Translations under genes and position numbers: made by a program
Assembly: GCF_018918045.1 (NCBI RefSeq)
Contig: NZ_JAHLPU010000051.1
Coordinates: 1 to 64,000 of the forward strand
Source: Pseudoflavonifractor sp. MSJ-30
GTDB lineage: Bacteria > Bacillota > Clostridia > Oscillospirales > Oscillospiraceae
Direction of reading: 5' to 3'
DNA length: 64,000 bases
Notes under the pieces: generated by a model
Told to the model about the DNA's origin: nothing
The model's input: the letters and a program-made list of their open reading frames with translations, nothing else
The model's database searches: none
Part shown: positions 25,760 to 34,320 of the stretch, in pieces
How the letters are laid out: every line of letters begins with the position of its first letter
How positions within the stretch are numbered: position 1 is the first letter of the stretch

Positions 25760-25793
25760 CCGGCCAGAGCTTCCCTTCGGAGCTCCGGCCGGC
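25760..25793 (-). terminator. Terminator after the subtilisin-like gene
   Basis: CCGGCCAGAGCT pairs with AGCTCCGGCCGG (one bulge, TTCG-containing loop), starting 10 bp after the stop codon on the minus strand and followed by a T-rich GCTTTCTTACG. Confidence 0.55.
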
Positions 25794-25802
25794 CTTAATC
25801 GC

Positions 25803-28800
25803 CTAATTTACAGTAACCGTAAACTTTGCAGTCTTATTGGTGCCATCAGTGGTTTTGACCGTTATCGTAGCTTTTCCCGTGTGCATATCACTGCTGATGA
25901 CCAGCCAGTGGACATAGCCGCCATAGTAGCTGTTATAGCTGCTGGAAGTAGACACCTCGATAGGATTGACCACTCTGGAATTGCTGCTGGTGACTACGAA
26001 ATCACCGAACTTATAGCCGGAAGAACTTGATGACACCACCTGATCAGAGACAAAAGTCAGATAATAGTTACCACTGTTGTCCCTCCGCAGACCATTGATG
26101 AACTTCACAAAGGTGGCACCTCTGACCAAGTTGTAAGTTCTGAGCGCCACAACTCCCGATCCATCCAGTGCTTCTGCATAAATTGTTGCCTGCAGATTCC
26201 CGTAACGGCTCAATACGGATGTCACACCGGACCTCACACTCAGCTTGCCACTGTTGCAGCTAACCATACCGTTGACCGCACTGGACACATTCACCAGCTG
26301 TCCATTACGAATGGTGGTCACAATCCAACTCCACTGAACCTTGCGGTTTGTCGGCGCACCATAAAGACTGCCGAAGGAAACCGTATGGCTATACGTCTTT
26401 CCGACGGCCATAGTGTCCAACCCAACGGTACCTTTCTCAGCAGAGGAAGTCAACGACATACTAGACACGGGCACTGTCACCTTCACAGCAATAGTTGCCT
26501 TTTTTCCGGAACCGTCCTGGGCAGCTGCCGTAATCGTTGCGGAGCCCGCCTTATGCGCCGTCACCAGGCCGTTATCAACAGATGCAATCGCAGGGTTGCT
26601 GCTAGTCCAAAGAATGGGCACGCTATTGCCCTCCGCATATGCATTCAGAGAAACCTGATTCTCCACGCCATCTGTATTCTGCAAATCCACATTGAACATT
26701 CCAACGCCAGTCAAAATTCCCTGCCTATTATAAACAAGACCAGGGGCATTGCCTGGAGCATTACTTGCATATACACCAACACTGGTGCACTTAGGTGCAA
26801 TCATAACGCTAAATCTTCTGGAAATGCCGCTGCCATCCTTTGCCAGAGCTTGCACAAGGAAATGATCAACACCTTCCTCTACCATCTTCGGCAGTGTTAC
26901 CTTGCCGCTGGCAGAGATTGTCGTCCCCTTAGGCGCATCGACTACGCTCCAATACACGCCTTTCTCACTGGCAGTTGCTGGATAGGCATTGGCCTTATAG
27001 GTTGCGGAGGTACCCGGTGCCATTCCCTCCTGACCGGAGATTACCAGTTCCTCTACTTGCTGTTTCACCGTAACGGTGCATTTCACAGTTTTTCCACTAC
27101 CATCCAGAACCTTGCAGATGATCGTTGCGGTTCCCTTCGCAACAGCCACAACTCTCCCGTCTGCATCCACAGTTGCAACCTTCTGATTGCTACTGGACCA
27201 AATGAACTCTAGGTTGCTGACCGCCACGCGATCATTGTTTGTATTCACCGCTGTAGTGACACGCAGAGCTGCTGAATCGCCCACAAACATCGTGTGCTTG
27301 TAAGTATCCAAAGTCAGTGTCTTCACCGGAAAGCATCGCTCAACGCGGAACGTAAATTCCGCATATTTGCTCGGATCCGTCGTGCTGGTTGCTCGAATCT
27401 GCACACGTCCGTCAGAGGTTGTCTTTGTGCTGACAGCACCTGTCTTAGCATTGATGGTCACACCGGCAGCCATAGAAGACACAATGGACCAGGTCACGCT
27501 CTGGCTTGCCTTGTCCACAGGATACACCGTTGCTCGGAACTCACCTTTCTTTCCAGCCACCACCCGGTCTGGGCCGGTAATCTCCATGCCCGTGATTTTC
27601 CAGGTATTACTCACCTTGATTTTTTGGGTCAGCACCTTCCCCGCCATGCCCAGGCCATTGACCTGCATAGTCTTAAGTGTGATGGTCTGCCCCGCATACC
27701 GTGACAGGTCAATTGGTTCAACATACACCTCACCAACAGCTACAGAGCCATTTTTGACCGCAGGTGTTTTCCCATCCAGCGTGAAAACAAAGAAATGGTT
27801 AACATCCTCAATGGTCGATACGATAGCAAGTTTACTTTCGCAGGGAACCATATTCTTTAATGTACCATCCTGAGAACTCGCAATCAATTCATTGTTTTCG
27901 TCCAGTACCCAAGCAATGGGGGCCGCGGGCTGTTCAGACAGCATCTTCGCGACATTGACAATGCCGACCCCCAGGTCCTTCCCCCCCCTAGTTGCCGTAG
28001 CCTTCATCCGGGATTCGATCTGCTTCGGTGTTGCGTCATAATGTACGCTCTTGTACAGCGCCACAGCACCCGAAACTGCAGGCGCTGCCATAGATGTGCC
28101 GTCCTTCAGGCCAAATGAGCCATCGTAAGTGGAAGAATAGATGGCAGTGCCAGGTGCGGCGATATCCGCCCAGGGACCGAAGTTGGAATACTGCGCACGA
28201 GTGTTGTTGGCGTCACTGGCCACAACACCAATAACGCCATCAAAGGCCGCCGGATAGGACACCTGGTTCATACCATCGTTACCCATAGCAGCAACAACAC
28301 AAACTCCTTTGTTTATCGCCTGAGTAACAGCTCGCTTCAGATCTTGGGAGAAACCAGGACCGCCCAGGCTCAGGTTAATAACTTGAGCCCCGGCAGCAAC
28401 CGCCTTATCAATGCCCTTCGCTACATAGTAATCACTGGTTTTCCCATTTCCATTGAAAACGCGGACACTGATAATCTCTGCGCCAGGCGCAATACCCGCA
28501 CCGCCAAGACCGTTATTGACGGAAGCGGCAATAATACCTGCAACGTGGGTACCATGCCCCGCACCATCACCGGTTCCATATCCGATATCATATTCCGTTA
28601 CCTTGCCTGACAAATCCGGGTGATTCGCCATAACGCCGGTATCGACCACAGCGACTTTCACGCCATGGCCCATTGTAACGCCCCAGGCACCATAAGTGTC
28701 CATAGTATCATGCATGTACTGATAGTTATCATTCCACCAGGAATGACTGCCGTTTTTGTCCGCAGGCTGCAGCAGTGCTGGGTCAGGCTGATCAAAGACC

Positions 28801-29588
28801 TCATTAATCCAAGTGTTCCAGTCCATGTGCTGGGGAGTACTGCTTTGGATACTGATGCCATCTTGAGAAAGGCCAATAGAATACTGTTCGTTGGGATCCA
28901 AGCTGATGATATAGTTGGGGTTGGCTGCGGGCAGCGGCAGTTCCATATCCTGGGCCGCCTCTACAGCCTCCGCCACTGTGGCCGTGGTCAGACGGATCAG
29001 GCCCGTGCCGTCAAAGTAATCCACCAATTCCGCACTGTAGGCCGCGGCATAGATTTCCGCAATTTCTCGGGTTTCTGCATGGATGGTCATGGTGTCCGTC
29101 TCGTAGTCTGTTCCGGCAGCCATCACCGTCAGTTCATCCAAAACCGCCTCGTCGATCAGTACCTGCTTCTCCGCCAGAGCACTTTCGGATAACACATAGC
29201 CATCCGGCAAGCCCTGAAATCCGAAGGGAAGTTCAACAGTCTCATCTTCCTCCGGTTCTTCAGTTTCCTCAGGCTCTGTCTCTTCGGTGGTTTCCTCGGT
29301 CTCCCCCGTGGGGTCTTCAGAGGGCGCTTCTGTAGGCTCCTGTACCTCGGTGGGCTCGGAAGTTTCCTCCGGCTCCGTTTCCTCTTCCGGTTCCGTTGTC
29401 TCTTCCGTTGGGTCCACAGATTCCTCAGAAGGCTCTGTAGTCTCCTCTGTAGGTGCTGTCGTTTCCTCCGAAACTGTGGTTTCCGGCTCTGTGCCGACTG
29501 TTCCTTCCGCGGAAGTCAGCGGTGTACAGCTCAGCAGAAGAGCAGCTGCCAGAACCAATGACAGCAGTTTCTTTGTCCATTTGTTCAT
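25803..29588 (-). CDS. Large secreted subtilisin-family (S8) protease with Ig-like repeats
   Basis: A 1261-residue secreted protein. Residues 1-27 are a signal peptide; 30-118 is an acidic Thr/Glu/Pro-rich stretch (TEETTEP-type repeats); 160-230 is a propeptide-like domain; 300-560 is the S8 catalytic domain with D316 (VVDTG), H345 (GHGTHVAG), oxyanion N437 (AMGNDG) and S499 (DGTSMAAP), all intact. The C-terminal 650 residues are beta-rich with several BIG2-type Ig-like domains (ATVDADGRVVAVAKGTATI, ASVDNGLVTAHKAGSATI). No LPXTG sorting signal is seen, so it is probably released or held by the Ig-like region. Upstream lies a lipoprotein that looks like its propeptide domain. Confidence 0.92.
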   Translation of the reverse strand: MNKWTKKLLSLVLAAALLLSCTPLTSAEGTVGTEPETTVSEETTAPTEETTEPSEESVDPTEETTEPEEETEPEETSEPTEVQEPTEAPSEDPTGETEETTEETEPEETEEPEEDETVELPFGFQGLPDGYVLSESALAEKQVLIDEAVLDELTVMAAGTDYETDTMTIHAETREIAEIYAAAYSAELVDYFDGTGLIRLTTATVAEAVEAAQDMELPLPAANPNYIISLDPNEQYSIGLSQDGISIQSSTPQHMDWNTWINEVFDQPDPALLQPADKNGSHSWWNDNYQYMHDTMDTYGAWGVTMGHGVKVAVVDTGVMANHPDLSGKVTEYDIGYGTGDGAGHGTHVAGIIAASVNNGLGGAGIAPGAEIISVRVFNGNGKTSDYYVAKGIDKAVAAGAQVINLSLGGPGFSQDLKRAVTQAINKGVCVVAAMGNDGMNQVSYPAAFDGVIGVVASDANNTRAQYSNFGPWADIAAPGTAIYSSTYDGSFGLKDGTSMAAPAVSGAVALYKSVHYDATPKQIESRMKATATRGGKDLGVGIVNVAKMLSEQPAAPIAWVLDENNELIASSQDGTLKNMVPCESKLAIVSTIEDVNHFFVFTLDGKTPAVKNGSVAVGEVYVEPIDLSRYAGQTITLKTMQVNGLGMAGKVLTQKIKVSNTWKITGMEITGPDRVVAGKKGEFRATVYPVDKASQSVTWSIVSSMAAGVTINAKTGAVSTKTTSDGRVQIRATSTTDPSKYAEFTFRVERCFPVKTLTLDTYKHTMFVGDSAALRVTTAVNTNNDRVAVSNLEFIWSSSNQKVATVDADGRVVAVAKGTATIICKVLDGSGKTVKCTVTVKQQVEELVISGQEGMAPGTSATYKANAYPATASEKGVYWSVVDAPKGTTISASGKVTLPKMVEEGVDHFLVQALAKDGSGISRRFSVMIAPKCTSVGVYASNAPGNAPGLVYNRQGILTGVGMFNVDLQNTDGVENQVSLNAYAEGNSVPILWTSSNPAIASVDNGLVTAHKAGSATITAAAQDGSGKKATIAVKVTVPVSSMSLTSSAEKGTVGLDTMAVGKTYSHTVSFGSLYGAPTNRKVQWSWIVTTIRNGQLVNVSSAVNGMVSCNSGKLSVRSGVTSVLSRYGNLQATIYAEALDGSGVVALRTYNLVRGATFVKFINGLRRDNSGNYYLTFVSDQVVSSSSSGYKFGDFVVTSSNSRVVNPIEVSTSSSYNSYYGGYVHWLVISSDMHTGKATITVKTTDGTNKTAKFTVTVN

Positions 29589-29660
29589 GCTCTTTTCCTT
29601 CCTTCTATCGTTTTTCAGCCCCCGGATGTCGTGTGATCAAGGAGGCCAATAAGATACACT

Positions 29661-30008
29661 TTAATACAGCTCTTTCGTGTGGTTGATCTCCAACAGCGGC
29701 CATCCGTTGTCCATCCCCCTCTGGATCACTGTCTGGGGATCCTCCTCTGTAGCATACAGCGCCGCGGGAGCGGCAAAATCCACCAACTCAATACCATAAA
29801 GCGCAGCAATCTTCTCCGCTTCCTCCCGAGTCTGGACAGACGCGATCAGCTGGCCATCCATAGGCTCCGTTTCCCTCTCAGTATTCATCGATGCCGACGG
29901 TTTCGCAGCATCCAAGGTAATTGTCGCCGACGGTGTTTTCTCCTGGCACCCGGTCAACCCGATCGTTGTCAGAACACACAACAGCGCCGCTGCTATTCGT
30001 TTGAACAT
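29661..30008 (-). CDS. Lipoprotein resembling the protease propeptide domain
   Basis: A 115-residue lipoprotein: signal peptide ending in GLTGCQ, a short spacer, then a domain from about residue 55. That domain (TREEAEKIAALYGIELVDF, then NGWPLLEIN) aligns by eye with the propeptide-like region of the neighbouring subtilisin (TREIAEIYAAAYSAELVDYF, then ELPLPAANP). ATG 30008 follows GGAGG; an earlier ATG at 30044 contains that site and is rejected. It lies 72 bp upstream of the protease on the same strand. A role as folding helper or inhibitor held on the membrane is inference. Confidence 0.75.
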   Translation of the reverse strand: MFKRIAAALLCVLTTIGLTGCQEKTPSATITLDAAKPSASMNTERETEPMDGQLIASVQTREEAEKIAALYGIELVDFAAPAALYATEEDPQTVIQRGMDNGWPLLEINHTKELY

Positions 30009-30098
30009 TGCATTGCCTCCTTTACACGGTCGTCCGTTATGCATTTATCCTACTATTTCTTCGTCAAAAAATCAACATTTATTTTCAAAAAACAAAAT

Positions 30099-30136
30099 AA
30101 GAATCCCGCAGAGCGTTTTTCACTCCCGAGATTCTT
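30099..30136 (-). terminator. Terminator of the Lgt-like operon
   Basis: On the minus strand AAGAATC, an internal GAGTG / CGCTC stem, then GATTCTT followed by ATTTTGTTTTTTG. Confidence 0.7.
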
Positions 30137-30162
30137 ATGATATGCCGTTTTCTTGCATAATT

Positions 30163-31191
30163 TCAGCGGAAATCTCCCTGTGTGAGGCTTTCATATACCG
30201 TCGGCATACTTCTGGGAATCTCACGACTGCGGGCAGCGGACCAGAGGATGGTGCCCAGTACCAGAACCAGCGCCATACAGATTCCCATGCCTGTATAGGC
30301 AAACATGGCCTCGCTTCCGTGACGCTGGACATAATACTCCATATAGCCCGCACCCCCCAGAAACAGCAGCCCGGTGACCCACAGTGCCAGAGTTCCCAGT
30401 TTGCTGCCCCGGGCCTTCAGGTAGCGCACCGTGAAGCAGACAAGGGCCAGCACCACCGCGCACAGGCCAAGCACCTGCACCACGCTGACAAAACCGTTGG
30501 CCCGGAAGAAGTACGAATCCGTCCGGGTAGAATCCAGCACCGCCTGGCTCCCGCCATAGTACAGGCAGAACAGCCAGAAGATATCCCCGGGGCGGCGGTG
30601 ATACTCCCGTTTCCGTGCGAAATAAACCACGAGCAGAATTAGGAAGATCACCCCGGCGGCGGCAGATTGCAGCACAAAGGTGTTCAGTCGGTATTCCGCC
30701 GCGCCGGTGGCCGCGCTGATCACCTCGCTGCCCAGCAGCGCGCCTTTCGGCAGAATGCCGCCCCGGTCCGCGCTGTTCGTAAAGCAAGCCAGTCGTCCCA
30801 GGGCAATGGCTCCGGCACCTGCCAGGCTCATGGCATCCAGCATGGCCCCCAGATGCCGCCCGCGGCGAAGCGCCGCCAGCAGCAGCGCCGCCAGAAAAAT
30901 GCCCGCAAAGGCTCCGGCCAACAGGAAACCGCCCCGGCTGTAGTCCGTCAGAGCCTGGCGAAGACTTTCAAAGCTGCCGGGCCGGAAATACCAGTAGGCA
31001 AGTCTGGAAAACACCATGCCGAACCCCAGACTCAGGGGCACCGCACAGAAGCCGCCTACGGTATCGGCCTCGTCCCAGAGATAGAGGAACAGAAACAGCA
31101 GCAGCCCCACGGCACAGGCCATGGTCAGAATTGCCGTGCTCCAATAAACCATATAAGGGCCCCAGATAAACGCGATTTGCTCCATGGTCAC
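30163..31191 (-). CDS. Lgt-like (prolipoprotein diacylglyceryl transferase family) membrane protein
   Basis: A 342-residue protein with seven or more membrane helices. GRLACFTNSADRGG corresponds to the GR(x)GN(F/C)xN signature of Lgt with the essential Arg, and DSTRTDSYFF to the C-terminal Arg-containing loop. The remainder is divergent and the C-terminal helices extend beyond normal Lgt length (about 260-290), so this is probably a paralogue, not the housekeeping enzyme. It overlaps the phosphodiester glycosidase gene by ATGA and ends that operon. Confidence 0.65.
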   Translation of the reverse strand: MTMEQIAFIWGPYMVYWSTAILTMACAVGLLLFLFLYLWDEADTVGGFCAVPLSLGFGMVFSRLAYWYFRPGSFESLRQALTDYSRGGFLLAGAFAGIFLAALLLAALRRGRHLGAMLDAMSLAGAGAIALGRLACFTNSADRGGILPKGALLGSEVISAATGAAEYRLNTFVLQSAAAGVIFLILLVVYFARKREYHRRPGDIFWLFCLYYGGSQAVLDSTRTDSYFFRANGFVSVVQVLGLCAVVLALVCFTVRYLKARGSKLGTLALWVTGLLFLGGAGYMEYYVQRHGSEAMFAYTGMGICMALVLVLGTILWSAARSREIPRSMPTVYESLTQGDFR

Positions 31192-32306
31192 TTCTCCTTC
31201 GGCTTGGCCGTTCCGAAATAAATGATGTCACTGATGAGCCGCTGATTTCCGTAGCTGACATTGTTGAGGACTTCATTGTTCATGACAACCGTAGAGGTCT
31301 GGCCGCCATCCAGGTTATAGGCCCGGATGCAGCCCGTTTCCTGACAGATCTTTACCAGTTCCTTACCCGTTGGCATATGTGTGTGGGTTCCCTCGTAATT
31401 GCATACCACCACCAGATAGTGCAGCCGGTCCATTTGGCACAGCGCCTCCCGGGCGTAATTGCCGGTCAGTTCGCCTACCATGTACACCGGCAGTTCCTGG
31501 GCCTCATAATTCTCCACCAGAATGGGGCCGAAGGCCAGGGAGAAGGAGATCTTGTTCTCATCCACATACGTCTGTGCTTCCTGAGCATTGGCAAATTCCT
31601 GCCTGCGCTTCAGGATCAGGTCGCCGTTCTCGTCCACATAGCACACATCCGTAATGCCGTTGTTCATCCGGCAGACTTTCCCGTTGGCCACAACATTGCC
31701 GGTAATGCGGTAATTATAGAAGTCGCCGGAGAATGCCATAACGGCATTGACCTGTTCCGCCATTTCCGAAGTAAGGGAAAGTCTGCCCGAGCAGTAACCG
31801 TCCCCGGAGAAATGCCGCCGGAACTGAGAGGGATCCATGATCTTGACCTCGGAATAGGTCACCGCCGTATTGTTTACAACTTCTTTCCAGCTGACAGCAA
31901 AAATGGTATCGTCCAGATAGTAGTGGATGGTGCTGCCCTCCATGATCTGCCGATCGGTAGAGAAAAACAGCTTCTGCCCCTCCAGCACATCCGCTGCCCT
32001 GTCAAGAACGCCCCGCAATTCCTCAGGGTCCGATGCCTCGCCGAAGCAGCTCTGTTCCGGTTCCGGTGCCACCGCAGCGTCTTTCTCGATCCAGTAGTGT
32101 TTTTTCATCTGGGTAACGTTTGCCAACGCATCGCTGAGCCGATTGTTCACTTCCATCCGGAAGGTATCGCCCACACGGAGTTCCTTGGCAGGGGCATCTG
32201 TCTGCTGCTCTCCCGGCACCAGCAGCAGTGTCCATAGGATCGGCGCCGTCAGCGTCAGGGCCGCAAGGCAGAGCAGCGTTCCGGAAAAAAACTTCAATGC
32301 TTTCAT
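31188..32306 (-). CDS. Phosphodiester glycosidase (NAGPA/DUF2233) family, membrane-anchored
   Basis: A 372-residue protein with one N-terminal membrane helix (about 8-32) and an extracellular domain. The last 200 residues have the NAGPA pattern: AVMAFSGDFYNYRITG, VYMVGELTG and YNLDGGQTSTVVMNNEVLN (Asp-Gly-Gly catalytic region). The family removes GlcNAc from phosphodiesters or acts on exopolysaccharide. It overlaps the upstream gene by TAATG and the Lgt-like gene by ATGA. Confidence 0.8.
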   Translation of the reverse strand: MKALKFFSGTLLCLAALTLTAPILWTLLLVPGEQQTDAPAKELRVGDTFRMEVNNRLSDALANVTQMKKHYWIEKDAAVAPEPEQSCFGEASDPEELRGVLDRAADVLEGQKLFFSTDRQIMEGSTIHYYLDDTIFAVSWKEVVNNTAVTYSEVKIMDPSQFRRHFSGDGYCSGRLSLTSEMAEQVNAVMAFSGDFYNYRITGNVVANGKVCRMNNGITDVCYVDENGDLILKRRQEFANAQEAQTYVDENKISFSLAFGPILVENYEAQELPVYMVGELTGNYAREALCQMDRLHYLVVVCNYEGTHTHMPTGKELVKICQETGCIRAYNLDGGQTSTVVMNNEVLNNVSYGNQRLISDIIYFGTAKPKEK

Positions 32307-32950
32307 TATCCCTGCCCTCCGTCCAAATCTCCGGAAAGCAGACTCCGCAGCTCCTTACCTGGAATGATCTTCCAGTCTTCCCCGTCATAAGCCAGCTTCA
32401 GTGCAATGCTTTTTTCACAGACCGCCGTGGTCTGCTCCGCAGCCGTTCTGGCCGCCTGGACAAGGACCTCGTCCAATATCTCCTGGCGGTAACCGCCATC
32501 CGTATTATACACCTCGGAAACATTCTCGGCCTCGTCCACCCGCTGCCGCAGGCACGTCTGGGTCAGCTCCCCCATCTGCCGGATGACCGCATCCATATCC
32601 GGATAGGTGATCCGTGCGTTCACGGTCAAAAAGCTGCCCTGGGCATAGGGTTTTCCCTCCAGGGTCGCTTCCAGTCCGCCCCAATACCTGTCCCAAAGGA
32701 TCTTCTTCGCCCCGTCCTGATCTGAAACCATATTCAGTTCCGGCGCTCCCAGAAGCTCCACGGAAGCCCCCTCCAGATCCATACCGCACAGCTTATCCAG
32801 AAAGTTCTGCGCGCAGGCCATGACCCTGGGGTCCTCCTTCAGCATCATCGTCTGCCGCCCCCGGGCCGTCAGGGCCAGCATCAGCGTCACCGCCGCCCCG
32901 GCCGCCGCCAGGATGCCGAAAAATGCCGCAAGTATTCTTCTCTTTCTCAT
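32306..32950 (-). CDS. Membrane-anchored protein of unknown function
   Basis: A 214-residue protein: one helix near the N-terminus (about 7-29), then a mixed alpha/beta extracellular domain. I recognise no family. The pattern of helix, short strands and a terminal YDGEDWKIIPG suggests an NTF2-like fold of the kind common in clostridial surface proteins, but that is a guess. ATG 32950 has GGGAGAG upstream. First gene of a three-gene coupled operon with the glycosidase and the Lgt-like protein. Confidence 0.65.
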   Translation of the reverse strand: MRKRRILAAFFGILAAAGAAVTLMLALTARGRQTMMLKEDPRVMACAQNFLDKLCGMDLEGASVELLGAPELNMVSDQDGAKKILWDRYWGGLEATLEGKPYAQGSFLTVNARITYPDMDAVIRQMGELTQTCLRQRVDEAENVSEVYNTDGGYRQEILDEVLVQAARTAAEQTTAVCEKSIALKLAYDGEDWKIIPGKELRSLLSGDLDGGQG

Positions 32951-33020
32951 AGTCTCTCCCACCGTGTCCCAGCTTTTCCGCCCGGCAGTCTCAGACGGTT
33001 CAAGGCACACTCCTTGGGTT

Positions 33021-33049
33021 ATTATACACGGCCAATTGCGTTACGTCAA
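33021..33049 (-). promoter_or_regulatory. Promoter of the glycosidase/Lgt-like operon
   Basis: On the minus strand TTGACG (33044-33049), 17-bp spacer, TATAAT (33021-33026), about 70 bp before the first start codon. Confidence 0.75.
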
Positions 33050-33184
33050 CCGAATTCCGGGGGATTTGAAAAAGGTTTTCTCTGCTGGCCTGTACAGGAT
33101 CAAAACCCGGCTGCAAAGTCTGAGAATGTAAGGTGTGAAACAAGCCAAACTCATTACGCTATATCGCACCGTTTGTGACAATCC

Positions 33185-33349
33185 AGGGAAGCTCTGATTT
33201 AATCGGCAAGAGCTGGCAGCGAGAGATTTTGTTTCCGGACAATGTACGGAAAACGTGGGAATACTGTATGTATTTCCCGTTTTTCGTACCGCAGACTGGG
33301 GACAGAAAATCCACTGTCCAGCCGCTGACGATTTATTCAGAGATTCCCT
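33185..33349. mobile_element. Palindromic MITE-like element (165 bp)
   Basis: Ends AGGGAAGCTCTGA (33185-33197) and TCAGAGATTCCCT (33337-33349) are inverted copies with one mismatch. The similarity continues inward for about 75 bp on each side (for example AATCGGCAAGAGCTGG against AATCGTCAGCGGCTGG), so the whole element is one imperfect palindrome. There is no ORF. No clear target duplication is seen. It lies 18 bp upstream of the transposase start codon. Confidence 0.6.
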
Positions 33350-33367
33350 AACATAATCGAAGAAAGA

Positions 33368-34183
33368 ATGCAACGCCTTAGCAACAATCGTTTCCCCAAA
33401 TTTTCGGATGAGGAGTGTATCACGGCATACCTGTGGGGCAAATTGGAAGGACGGTTGACGCAGAAAGACGCTTATAACTTTATCCGTGATTACTGGCATG
33501 ACTGGTTTCCAGACTTGCCCAGTTATCAGGCATTTTGCAGGCGGCTGAATAATCTTGCCCCAGCATTTCAGGCATTGTCTGAAGTTTGGTCAGGGATACT
33601 TTGCGCAAATTTCGAGAAATCTGTACAGTATATCGTGGATTCCTGCCCAATTATTCTTGCGAAACAGGCACGGTCCGGTGCGGCCAAGGTAGCCAAGGAT
33701 TATTGTGATAAAAGTTATAATTCGTCCAGAAAAGAGTATTACTATGGGGTAAAACTCCACGCATTTGTCATCCGAAGACCGGGGGCCTTGCCCGTTGCGG
33801 AAACGCTTATGATCTCAAAGGCTTCTGTCTTTGACTTGACTGCCGCAAAAGCGATGTTTCTGAATGCCACACCAACCCACAGCGGTTGGCTGCTGGCGGA
33901 TAAGGCGTACTGCGATTCTGAATGGGCAGATTTGCTGAAAACACAATATGGAATTAAAGTCATAACACCAAGAAAGCAGAAGAAAGGTGATACCTTGAAG
34001 TCCGGTGATGCATATTCAACTGCAGTCAGCTCACGCCGGCAGCCCATTGAATCTTTCTTTCATTGGATGAATTCCAGGTTTCACATCCAAACGGCTTCTT
34101 TTGTACGTTCCAGCGCGGGCCTTTTGTTCCATGTGTTCGCTACCATTGCCACAGCTATGGTTTTCAAACTTTTTAACTCTTGA
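33368..34183 (+). mobile_element. IS982-like DDE transposase
   Basis: A 271-residue transposase. The DDE residues are visible: D91 in VDSCPI, D178 in LLADKAYC and E228 in RQPIESFFHW. The N-terminal LSDE-type start (FSDEECITAYLWGKLEGR) and the FP-L...F-RRL pattern fit IS982. Length is a little short of the usual 290 or so but no frameshift is seen. No terminal inverted repeats were found close to the gene, so the insertion sequence limits are not defined. Confidence 0.75.
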
Positions 34184-34320
34184 TTCGCATTGATAATTAT
34201 GGAAATAAAGCTAAGAAATGAATTGTGGCTTTTTGTTCCTGGATGATGGCTTTAAATGCCAAGGTAATTGCCAGAAACCAGGATTATCGGCTGAGCTGTA
34301 AATCTTATTGTAGCACTTTG

